From NCBI GenBank assembly GCA_030740315.1, contig JASLXN010000015.1, forward strand, positions 1 through 16,510: a DNA stretch of 16,510 nt. The letters run 5' to 3'. The notes beneath the pieces are model-generated. The model was given only the letters and a program-made list of their open reading frames with translations, was not told the origin of the DNA and did not search any database. The translations under genes and the position numbers were made by a program. Shown here piece by piece: positions 1-6,903 of this stretch (positions are counted from its first letter, which is position 1; every line of letters starts with the position of its first letter). Source of the stretch: Dehalococcoidia bacterium (GTDB taxonomy: Bacteria; Chloroflexota; Dehalococcoidia; JACVQG01; JAHKAY01).

Positions 1-122
1 ATCATATGAATATCTGGAAGTGTGGCCCCGAGCAGGTAGCGACCGCGGACTTCCGGGGAGCTATCACCAAGGTTGGAGAAGGCGTCCCTAGCCAGGCTCA
101 GGTGGAGGCAAAGTGGAGGCAC
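1..122 (-). CDS. 5' end of a gene running off the left edge; resembles zinc-dependent phospholipase C-like proteins
   Basis: A GTG at 120-122 follows a GAGGGG ribosome-binding site with 6 bases of spacing, and the frame stays open for 40 codons to the window edge. The product starts like MPPLCLHLSLARDAFSNLG and later has GRYLLGATLPDIH. A short start followed by LH..LA..A and a (Y/F)LLG(A/S)..PDI segment is typical, from memory, of zinc-dependent phospholipase C / S1-P1 nuclease-like proteins, where the early His and the PDI Asp are metal ligands. The gene starts 10 bases after the hisG stop on the same strand, so it is probably cotranscribed with hisZG. Its role there is unclear, since hisD would be the expected neighbour. 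The gene start is fairly secure; the family call rests on 40 residues and is tentative. Confidence 0.5.
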   Translation of the reverse strand, partial: MPPLCLHLSLARDAFSNLGDSSPEVRGRYLLGATLPDIHM

Positions 123-132
123 TTAAAACCCC

Positions 133-1512
133 TCATCCCACGGCCTCGGCAAGTCGCTTCAGGAAAATATCCCGCCGTCCTCTACGCTGGGGCGATATAT
201 CCCGGGAACCGATGATACAGGCGGTGGACTCGAAGAGCACATCAATTATCTTCAGCCCGTTCTTGGCCAGCGTCTGGCCGGTTTGGGTGTTCTCGATAAG
301 GAGGTCAGCATCCTCGGGGAGGAAGGCCTCCGTGGCCCCCCAAGTGGGTATTATGCGGTAGTGGCCCAGGTGATGGTCCCGGGCGAACTTGTCGGCAATA
401 TTGACATACTCGGTGGCCACCCGTAGCCCTACCAACCGGCCCGACTCCACAAGGCCTCTCAGCTCCACCGCCGAGGATACAGGCACATCACCGCAGACTA
501 CGGCCACCACTCGCACCCATCCGAAACCCAGCTCCAGCAACTGGTCCACGGGGCTGGAGGGGAACTGGCACAGGTGGTCGCGCAGCCAGTCTTTACCGGT
601 GAGAGCAACATCAAAGTTGCCGCAGGCCACCAGTAATGGCATATCCTGGGGCCGGATGACCTTGGCAGCCACCCCCTCCATCCCGAGGTCCGGGCGTCCC
701 TTCCCGGAGGCGTAGCCGGCCACCTTGAGTCCGGCCTTACGTAGAAAGTCAACCGAAGGCTCCTTCTGGTGGCCGTCTGGTACGGCAAGGCGCAGCCAGT
801 CATCCCCGTTAAGGGAAGGCCAGTCCAGAGACTTCTCTTTAGGCCCCTGAGGGCTATCCTTAGGTGGGGAAGCTGACAGCAGGCTGGATATAGCCCAGGA
901 CATATCTTTGCTCTGCCAGCTATCCCTGTTGGCGATGAGATATGCTGTTGTGTTACACAGGGGAGACAGTGGCACAAGGCCCCGCGCCTCCAGGCAGGAT
1001 GCCGAGGGTGCGTGCAACACCACTAAGTCAGCGTCCTCAGGGGGGTACACTTCAACCGCACCCCACAGTGGGACGATCCGGAAATGCTTAAGCCGTAGCT
1101 GCATCGCCGCTTTACGTGCTAGGTTGGGGTATTCTCCGGCCACCATCAGTAGCGTACCGTTCCGTCTCAGGTCTGCCGTGGAGCCCCATGGAGACAGGCT
1201 GCTGGAGGCGAGGAAGAGCTGTCCACCGCCGTAGCCAAGCTCCCTGACTTTTACCAGGGGGCTCTGAGGGTAGCGGGCCAGTATTTCATCCACCCAGTCC
1301 AGGCCACATATCCCGATGTCGTAGTTTCCAATGGCCACTTGGACCGGGATGTCCTTCTCCTGAAAGACCTTGACCTCTAATCCGGTTAACCCGGTGGTGG
1401 GGCGGTAGGAGCGCGATCCGGACTCGTAATCTTTAAGGCCCCACCCTGCCTTCTCCAGATAAGAGCCGGAGGCGGACTGAAGTCGCCCCTTAGGCAGGGC
1501 TATTTTTAGCAT
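133..1512 (-). CDS. hisG: ATP phosphoribosyltransferase, tandem fusion of two short-form HisG catalytic domains
   Basis: HisG condenses ATP and PRPP in the first step of histidine biosynthesis. Short-form HisG is normally about 200-215 residues and needs HisZ as regulatory partner. This product has 459 residues made of two HisG domains: about 1-205 and 238-459, joined by a Pro/Ser/Lys-rich linker at about 206-237. The halves align over their length: IALPKGRL (4-11) with LAVPDGHQ, GNYDIGICGLDW with GNFDVALTGKDW, FRIVPLWGAVE with YRIIPTWGATE, PEDADLV with PEDADLL. The PRPP-loop motif TGQTL (411-415) is intact in the second half, but the first half has SASCL (170-174). Conversely, Lys8 and Arg10 of the first half become Asp246 and His248 in the second. 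The start ATG lies inside the end of hisZ (23-base overlap), implying translational coupling. The family call is secure; the split of catalytic roles between halves is inference. Confidence 0.93.
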   Translation of the reverse strand: MLKIALPKGRLQSASGSYLEKAGWGLKDYESGSRSYRPTTGLTGLEVKVFQEKDIPVQVAIGNYDIGICGLDWVDEILARYPQSPLVKVRELGYGGGQLFLASSSLSPWGSTADLRRNGTLLMVAGEYPNLARKAAMQLRLKHFRIVPLWGAVEVYPPEDADLVVLHAPSASCLEARGLVPLSPLCNTTAYLIANRDSWQSKDMSWAISSLLSASPPKDSPQGPKEKSLDWPSLNGDDWLRLAVPDGHQKEPSVDFLRKAGLKVAGYASGKGRPDLGMEGVAAKVIRPQDMPLLVACGNFDVALTGKDWLRDHLCQFPSSPVDQLLELGFGWVRVVAVVCGDVPVSSAVELRGLVESGRLVGLRVATEYVNIADKFARDHHLGHYRIIPTWGATEAFLPEDADLLIENTQTGQTLAKNGLKIIDVLFESTACIIGSRDISPQRRGRRDIFLKRLAEAVG

Positions 1513-2695
1513 CCCAGCCCTCTTTCAACGCACGCACCACCTCCTCTGGGGAGGCAAAGCAGCCCTTGCCCGACATAATGTAAACAGGCCCCTTCCGGAC
1601 CACCACGGAGATAACCGGTGGGCCCATTGGTTCGCCTGCCACCATCTCGGCGGCGATGCCCTGGGCGTGCATCTCTCCGGCAAGGGAGAAGGCCAAAGTC
1701 CAACAGCCATCATCGGCCTGAATCGATATCGGATAATGAGAGACAGGACCAGGTACCAGGGACATTATCCTGTTGACATAAAGAGCAAACCCCGTGGCGG
1801 GCACAGCATTGCCGCCCAGCAGGGGTATAAGGTTATCGTAGCGGCCGCCACCCCCCACCCGCACGTCCCCGCTGTAGAAGTGGAACACCGCTCCAGTGTA
1901 GTACTCAAAGCCGCGTCCCAGACCCAAATCTATCACATAGGGGCAATTTAGTGAGGTGAGCAGCCCGGCTATGGATGAGAACTCCTCTATGGGATGCCGA
2001 AGAGTGGGCAAGTGTGGCAGCAGAACGGAGCCAAGGTTCTCCAGGAATCCCGGTGACCGACCCGCCAAATTCGCCAGGTCTAGGGCTTCCCCCAACTCAG
2101 GGCGGGATTCCCGCAACCTTTGCAATAGTAGTCCGTCTCGAGCGGTAAGGCGATCAATCTCCTCTTCCTCGGTCACTCCCAGTTCATCCAGAAGGGAGCG
2201 CAGTAACCCCATATGGCCGAGACGTAACTCAGGCTTCAAGCCCAAGCCTTCCAGCACCTCCAGGGCCAGTGACACGAGCTCCACCTCTGCCTGAGGAGAT
2301 CGGCCCCCCATCACCTCAACGCCGGCCTGCCAGTTCTCACGGGAGTCTGTGCCGGTGGCCCCGAAGGAGAGGACATTTTGAACATAGAAAAGCCGTGTGG
2401 TGGGGCGATGGGCCATCTCGGTGATATACAGCCGGACAGCGGGAATGGTACCGTCCGGACGCAGGACCACCCTCTCGCCGCTCCAGCCATCCCAATCAAG
2501 GAAGGAATACACTCGGTTGAGCATATCAGGTGTGAGGGTGCCGGTGGCTGTAAACAGGTGCAGGTACTCTAATAAGGGCGTCCTTATCTCCTGGTAACCC
2601 CACTGAGCACAGCGCTGCCTAAACCTGTCCTCAATGTAGCGGAACTGGGCCATGTCCTGTGGTAGCATGTCGCGCATTCCACGGCACTTATCCAT
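1490..2695 (-). CDS. hisZ: ATP phosphoribosyltransferase regulatory subunit HisZ
   Basis: HisZ is a histidyl-tRNA synthetase paralogue that lost aminoacylation and forms a hetero-oligomer with short-form HisG, carrying histidine feedback control. The 401-residue product starts with CRGMRDMLPQD (the HisRS-like G.RD.LP start). It has motif-2-like LRPDGTIPAVR (78-88), the HisZ segment ENWQAGVEVMG (120-130), GRGFEYYTGAVFH (260-272) and GGGGRYD (281-287). Length is typical for HisZ and there is no full HisRS anticodon-binding domain. The adjacent hisG, overlapping by 23 bases, confirms HisZ rather than HisS. The ATG at 2695 is chosen because an in-frame TAG lies a few codons upstream. No Shine-Dalgarno sequence precedes it and the promoter -10 box is only 11 bases away, so the message may be leaderless. 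Confidence 0.93.
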   Translation of the reverse strand: MDKCRGMRDMLPQDMAQFRYIEDRFRQRCAQWGYQEIRTPLLEYLHLFTATGTLTPDMLNRVYSFLDWDGWSGERVVLRPDGTIPAVRLYITEMAHRPTTRLFYVQNVLSFGATGTDSRENWQAGVEVMGGRSPQAEVELVSLALEVLEGLGLKPELRLGHMGLLRSLLDELGVTEEEEIDRLTARDGLLLQRLRESRPELGEALDLANLAGRSPGFLENLGSVLLPHLPTLRHPIEEFSSIAGLLTSLNCPYVIDLGLGRGFEYYTGAVFHFYSGDVRVGGGGRYDNLIPLLGGNAVPATGFALYVNRIMSLVPGPVSHYPISIQADDGCWTLAFSLAGEMHAQGIAAEMVAGEPMGPPVISVVVRKGPVYIMSGKGCFASPEEVVRALKEGWDAKNSPA

Positions 2696-2706
2696 ACCGA
2701 GTCGTA

Positions 2707-2735
2707 ATTCTACACTAATTGCTTGCCACCTTCAA
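2707..2735 (-). promoter_or_regulatory. sigma-70-type promoter for hisZG
   Basis: On the minus strand, TTGAAG (2730-2735) and TAGAAT (2707-2712) are separated by exactly 17 bases. Transcription should start near 2699-2701, only about 4-6 bases before the hisZ ATG. Confidence 0.6.
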
Positions 2736-2759
2736 TTAAAGATAGGAAGAAAACCCTTG

Positions 2760-2776
2760 ACGCCCCTCGGGGGCGT
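2760..2776. repeat. 17-base perfect inverted repeat, possible operator between divergent promoters
   Basis: ACGCCCC and GGGGCGT are perfect 7-base arms around a TCG centre. The right arm ends on the first base of the -35 box of the acyl-CoA synthetase promoter. TTGAC also occurs on both sides (2757-2761 and 2776-2780). The position fits a repressor site, but no regulator gene is in the window. Confidence 0.45.
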
Positions 2777-2804
2777 TGACACAGTATGCCGGAATGAGCA
2801 TAAT
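2776..2804 (+). promoter_or_regulatory. strong sigma-70-type promoter for the acyl-CoA synthetase gene
   Basis: TTGACA (2776-2781) matches the -35 consensus exactly, and CATAAT (2799-2804) follows after exactly 17 bases. The leader would be about 43 bases and contains AGGAGGT at 2839-2845, 8 bases before the ATG. Confidence 0.7.
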
Positions 2805-2853
2805 TTAGGCCAGAATTTTATCGATAAGGACTGGCTTTAGGAGGTGTCAATTA

Positions 2854-4407
2854 ATGAGCACTGTGGACTTTATTTCCCTTACCAGCGCTATAGTCCCTGA
2901 GCGCACCGCTCTGGTGGTGGAGGGCGAGCGCTTCTCTTTCTACCAAGTAGCGGAGCGCTCCAACAAAGTAGCCAACGCCCTGCGAAGCTTGGGGGTGGGC
3001 CACGGGGACAAAGTGGCCATGATGGATGTTAACTGTGCCCAGTTCGTGGAGGCCTACTTCGGCACCGCCCGGTTGGGGGCTGTTTTCGTTCCTATGAACT
3101 ACCGTGCCAGGCAAGATGAACTCAGCTATCTACTGCAGCACTCGGAGACCTCGGTGGTAATCGTGGGGGAGCGCTATGTGGATCTGGTGAACTCGGCCAA
3201 AAGTGAAGCTCCCGGCGTGAAGCACTTTGTGGTCCTGGGCAAGGCGCAGTCCGGTATGCTCTCATATGAGGATATCATCTCTGCTGCCTCCGATGACGAG
3301 GTGTTCCCCGATTTAGTACCGGAGGATGTGACCCTGCTCCTGTACACTGCCGGCACCACAGGGCGCCCGAAGGGCGTGCCGCTGACCCACGGCAGCTTTG
3401 AGTCATATATGGCGGAGAACGTTTCCCCACCGGACATGGAGATAGAGGAGACTAATCTGCTGGCAGTTCCCCTGTACCATGTGGCCGGCTTTCAGGCGGT
3501 GCTGGCCGCCATCTACGGCGGTCGCACCCTAGCCATGATGGGCCAGTTTGACGAGGAGGGATGGCTTACCATCGTGGAGCGTGAGAGGGTCAACCGTGCC
3601 ATGTTGGTGCCCACCATGCTCAAACGCGTCATAGACCATCCCAGCTTCGGTAAGCATGACCTGTCCAGCCTACGGCTGGTGACCTATGGGGCCGCCTCCA
3701 TGCCTCTAGAGGTTATCAAGAAGGCTATAAATGTAATGCCTGGTGTGAAGTTCATTAACGCCTTCGGCCAGACAGAGACATCTTCAACGGTGCTGGCCTT
3801 GGGGCCTGAGGACCATGACCTATCAGGAACCCCCAAGGAGGTGGAAAAGAAACTGCAGCGGCTGTCATCCTCCATCGGGAAACCCCTTCCAGGGGCAGAG
3901 GTGGCTGTCCTAGACGAGGATGGCAATCTTGTTGGGCCCAATAAGGCGGGGGTGATTGCAGTGCGGGGACAGCGGGTGATGAGCGGATATTGGAAAGACA
4001 GCGAGAAGACTGCACAGTCCATGACGACCTCCGGCTGGCTAAAAACGGGCGATATGGGCTGGCAGGACGAGGACGGCTACTTCTTTTTGGCGGGCCGCGG
4101 CGACGACATGATTATCCGCGGTGGAGAGAACATCTCCCCCGAGGAGGTGGAGCAGGTGCTTCAGGCCCACCCTAAAGTGGAGGAGGCCGCCGTCATCGGC
4201 GTTACCGACCCCGAATGGGGCCAGCAGCCCAAGGCTGTGGTGGTGCTAAAAGCGGGCCAGCAAGCTGCCTCTGAGGAACTTATGGAGCATTGCCGCAGCA
4301 ATTTGGCCAGCTTCAAACGACCCCGCGATGTGGTGTTTGTCGGTTCTCTGCCACGCAACCCCATGGGAAAGGTCATACGTAAGGCCTTGAGGGAGATGTA
4401 CGGCTAG
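2854..4407 (+). CDS. AMP-forming acyl-CoA synthetase (fatty acid/carboxylate-CoA ligase, ANL superfamily)
   Basis: The enzyme activates a carboxylic acid with ATP to an acyl-adenylate and then transfers it to CoA. All signature motifs are present in the 517-residue product: the P-loop YTAGTTGRPKG (164-174), AFGQTETS (303-310), TGD (398-400), the hinge region GRGDDMIIRGGENISPEEVE (414-433), and the C-terminal catalytic lysine Lys506 in NPMGKVIRK. Length is normal for medium/long-chain or aromatic acyl-CoA ligases, and no signal peptide is visible. The substrate cannot be read from sequence. It starts at an ATG with an excellent AGGAGGT site. It has its own promoter, divergent from hisZG, and its nearest same-strand neighbours are a metallo-hydrolase and an exporter. 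Elsewhere in the window, family III CoA-transferases and a crotonase handle the same class of metabolite. Confidence 0.93.
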   Translation: MSTVDFISLTSAIVPERTALVVEGERFSFYQVAERSNKVANALRSLGVGHGDKVAMMDVNCAQFVEAYFGTARLGAVFVPMNYRARQDELSYLLQHSETSVVIVGERYVDLVNSAKSEAPGVKHFVVLGKAQSGMLSYEDIISAASDDEVFPDLVPEDVTLLLYTAGTTGRPKGVPLTHGSFESYMAENVSPPDMEIEETNLLAVPLYHVAGFQAVLAAIYGGRTLAMMGQFDEEGWLTIVERERVNRAMLVPTMLKRVIDHPSFGKHDLSSLRLVTYGAASMPLEVIKKAINVMPGVKFINAFGQTETSSTVLALGPEDHDLSGTPKEVEKKLQRLSSSIGKPLPGAEVAVLDEDGNLVGPNKAGVIAVRGQRVMSGYWKDSEKTAQSMTTSGWLKTGDMGWQDEDGYFFLAGRGDDMIIRGGENISPEEVEQVLQAHPKVEEAAVIGVTDPEWGQQPKAVVVLKAGQQAASEELMEHCRSNLASFKRPRDVVFVGSLPRNPMGKVIRKALREMYG

Positions 4408-4534
4408 GCTTAGGGGCGGCCTTTCTCAACTTACTGTGATTAGGCGGCTGTATCCCAGCGGCTTTGAGACCAGTTGCCAGGTGCTAAAATGTAGTGGGGC
4501 TGGGTTCGAAGTCACCGGATATAGTCCCATGGAC

Positions 4535-4556
4535 GGGGGGGGAGGGGCGGTAGGGG
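4535..4556 (+). other. G-rich tract with G-quadruplex potential upstream of the metallo-hydrolase gene
   Basis: An 8-G run (4535-4542) is followed by GGGG at 4544-4547 and GGGG at 4553-4556, with another GGG at 4565-4567. This fits the four-tract G3+ pattern with short loops. It lies on the coding strand about 40 bases before the ribosome-binding site of the next gene. The rest of the gap 4408-4607 shows no convincing gene or promoter. Confidence 0.4.
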
Positions 4557-4607
4557 TGGAAAAAGGGTTGTAAAGCGACCTTTGATTAGACACTGAGGAG
4601 GCACATA

Positions 4608-5309
4608 ATGGCAGGCAAATCAATACGATGGCTCGGCCACGCCACTTTCATAATCAACACCCCCGGGGGAAAGACCATAGTTACTGACCCGTGGATTGAG
4701 GGCAACCCCTCGTGTCCTATTACTCTAGGGGATATCAAGCAGGCACACCTGGTGCTGGTGAGCCATGACCATTTTGACCATTCTGTCAATGCCGTGGACA
4801 TCGCCAAGGCTACCGGGGCCATCGTAGCTGCTATGCCAGAGACGGTGGGCCGCTTTCAGCAGGAGCTGGAGTTGCCACAGGAACAAGTGGTCAACGGCAT
4901 GGGCATGAATATTGGCGGCAGTGTGGTCGTTGATGGTATAACCATAACCATGGTGGAGGCCTTCCACTCCTCCGCAACCGGTGCCCCGGCTGGATGGATT
5001 ATGCGGATGGAGGATGGTGCTCACATCTATCATGCCGGCGATACCGGTATCTTCCAGAACATGAAGCTACTGGGCGAGCTTTATCCACTGGATCTGGCCC
5101 TACTGCCCGTGGGTAGTTGCTTTACTATGGACTGGGTGCAGGCGGCACGCGCCACTGCCCTGCTGTCCCCCAAAAAGGTTATTCCCATGCACTACAAGAC
5201 CTTTCCTATCTTAGAGCAGACGGCCGACCGCTTTGCAGAACTGGCCAAAAAAGAGGCGCCAGAGACAAAGGTGGTAGTGCTGGAGGCCGGCTCCGAGTAT
5301 ACCTGGTAG
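4608..5309 (+). CDS. UPF0173-family metal-dependent hydrolase (metallo-beta-lactamase fold, UlaG-like)
   Basis: The product (233 residues) is a compact metallo-beta-lactamase-fold hydrolase. It has GHATFII (10-16) and DPWIEGNP near the start, the metal-binding motif HDHFDH (53-58), a downstream His120, GDTG with Asp145, and His195 in PMHYKTFP. These fit the UPF0173 group related to L-ascorbate-6-phosphate lactonase (UlaG). The physiological substrate of UPF0173 proteins is generally unknown, so no specific reaction is assigned. The ATG has a strong GAGGAGG site at 4595-4601. The MFS exporter gene starts 19 bases after its stop, suggesting one transcript. It is likely cytoplasmic: no signal peptide is visible. 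Confidence 0.9.
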   Translation: MAGKSIRWLGHATFIINTPGGKTIVTDPWIEGNPSCPITLGDIKQAHLVLVSHDHFDHSVNAVDIAKATGAIVAAMPETVGRFQQELELPQEQVVNGMGMNIGGSVVVDGITITMVEAFHSSATGAPAGWIMRMEDGAHIYHAGDTGIFQNMKLLGELYPLDLALLPVGSCFTMDWVQAARATALLSPKKVIPMHYKTFPILEQTADRFAELAKKEAPETKVVVLEAGSEYTW

Positions 5310-5328
5310 GCAAGCGATATAAACAACG

Positions 5329-6555
5329 GTGGCTGAACCGTCTACCCCGGGGTGGTGGGGCACTACCTTTGGCTCCCTTAAGAATAGGGAGTACCGCTGG
5401 TTCTGGATGGGGGTGGTGCTGGATTTCGCGGCCCTCCAGATGCAGATACTGGCTCGGGGATGGCTAGTATACCAGATGACCTCCTCCCCTCTGGCCCTGG
5501 GGTTGGTAACGGTGGGTTGGGGTCTACCGGTGCTGCTTTTCTCCCTGGTCGGCGGCGCCGTGGTGGACAGGGTCCCCAAACGCCGTATTATCATCGGCAC
5601 TGAGGCCATTTTCTCCCTGGTGTCGTTTCTGGTGGCGGGGCTTATCCTGTCCGCCAGCGTCGCTTTGTGGCACCTGGTTAGCGCCGCTGTTGTCATGGGT
5701 CTGGCATTTACCCTCAACGGCCCCGCACGAATGTCTTTCATACCGGAGTTGGTGGAGAAGGACGGCATGATGAACGCCTACGCCCTCAACTACGCTGGGC
5801 TAAACCTGATGCGTGTGGCGGCACCGGCCATCGGCGGCCTACTGGTGGCGGTGATTGGAGTCGGCTGGGTTTATCTCCTAACCGCATTTCTCTACGGCCT
5901 GTCAACCCTCACTTTGACACTGGTGGGAGTGAAGGGGGAGAGCAACCACCAGGGCACATCGCTGGCAACCGACCTGCGCTATGTTATGAGCTTTGTGCGG
6001 GGGAGCCCCACTGTACCCTACCTGTTGGGAATGTTCTTAGGCGTCAGCGTGCTGGCCATGCCGTATATGTTCCTGCTGCCGGTGTTCGCAGCCGATGTTC
6101 TCCGAGTGGGGGAGGTAGGGTTGGGCTGGATGATGGCCACAATGGGGTTGGGGGCTGTGGTGGGGACCCTTGCGGTGGCTAGCCTAGGGGACTATCGGAG
6201 AAAGGGATTACTGCTGCTGGGGTTAGCCTTACTCTTCGGCCTCAGCCTGCTGCTGTTCTCTCTTTCAACGGTATTCGCCCTATCGCTCATCGCTCTGCTG
6301 ATGGTGGGGGCGGGCAATATGGGTTACATGGCGGTGAACCAGGCTCTGCTGCAGAGTCATACCCCCTCGGAGCTGCGGGGTAGGGTGAGTAGCCTGACAA
6401 TGTTCAGCTTTGGTATGGCCACGCTTGGGGTGCTGGGGTTCAGCGCTCTGGCAGAGGTGTGGGGAGCACCACTTTCGGTGGGGATGGGGGGGGTTACCCT
6501 GCTGGTGGTCGCCCTGCTATCGGTACTGCGCCCCTGCCTGCGCAATATACGATAG
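5329..6555 (+). CDS. MFS transporter, probably a 12-helix drug/metabolite exporter
   Basis: The 408-residue protein consists almost entirely of hydrophobic segments compatible with 12 membrane helices. The MFS loop motif between helices 2 and 3 is visible as GGAVVDRVPKRRII (75-88), and SELRGRVSSL occurs in the C-terminal half, as in the EntS/MFS_3-type exporters. The substrate is unknown. The start used is GTG at 5329, 19 bases after the preceding stop; no good ribosome-binding site is seen, so translation may be coupled to the upstream gene. The next ATG (5407) would remove the start of the first helix. The gene converges with the minus-strand gene ending at 6904. Confidence 0.88.
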   Translation: MAEPSTPGWWGTTFGSLKNREYRWFWMGVVLDFAALQMQILARGWLVYQMTSSPLALGLVTVGWGLPVLLFSLVGGAVVDRVPKRRIIIGTEAIFSLVSFLVAGLILSASVALWHLVSAAVVMGLAFTLNGPARMSFIPELVEKDGMMNAYALNYAGLNLMRVAAPAIGGLLVAVIGVGWVYLLTAFLYGLSTLTLTLVGVKGESNHQGTSLATDLRYVMSFVRGSPTVPYLLGMFLGVSVLAMPYMFLLPVFAADVLRVGEVGLGWMMATMGLGAVVGTLAVASLGDYRRKGLLLLGLALLFGLSLLLFSLSTVFALSLIALLMVGAGNMGYMAVNQALLQSHTPSELRGRVSSLTMFSFGMATLGVLGFSALAEVWGAPLSVGMGGVTLLVVALLSVLRPCLRNIR

Positions 6556-6903
6556 CCTTTTTGGCTCAGACACCAGCCCAATTAAATCATTCTGGAATTG
6601 CAAGCTCCCCAGGCACCCCAATTCTTCCCACTCGCCCGCTCAGATTCTAATTCTGTGGGGGCAAAGCCTCTCAACTCCCTGTAGAAAGGTGAAACATCCA
6701 TAAAAGCCCACCCTCCCTCACCGGTGGCGGGGCAAATAGTAGCTCTGATTTAGGCTGTCAACTCGATGTCATTTCTCTTGGGGGACGGAAAATCTTAACC
6801 CCAGTTATAGGGTAAAACATCTTCAGGAACTCCCTGCTGTCCGAAGGGTTCCGGATTCCTTTGGAGAGACTGTTGAAGGACGAGAACTCCGGGGTAGGTG
6901 CTA
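6556..6903. other. 348-base gap between convergent genes, no gene recognised
   Basis: Both flanking genes end here. No reading frame with a credible start or known motif was found. The only possible terminator is a weak AGCC-TTTTT-GGCT stem just after the exporter stop. The right half contains CTTCAGG and TCCGAAGGGTTCCGG, loosely resembling the palindromic intergenic repeats found at 10711 and 14081, so it may be a decayed copy. Confidence 0.4.

Noticed and set aside
4500..4530. GGTTCGAA resembling a tRNA T-loop
   Set aside because: Flanking bases do not form the 5-bp T stem, and no D arm, anticodon arm or acceptor pairing is found.
4436..4573. Open frame of 45 codons with GTG start in the gap before the metallo-hydrolase gene
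   Set aside because: No ribosome-binding site, no recognisable motif, and its end is simply the G-rich tract read as glycines.
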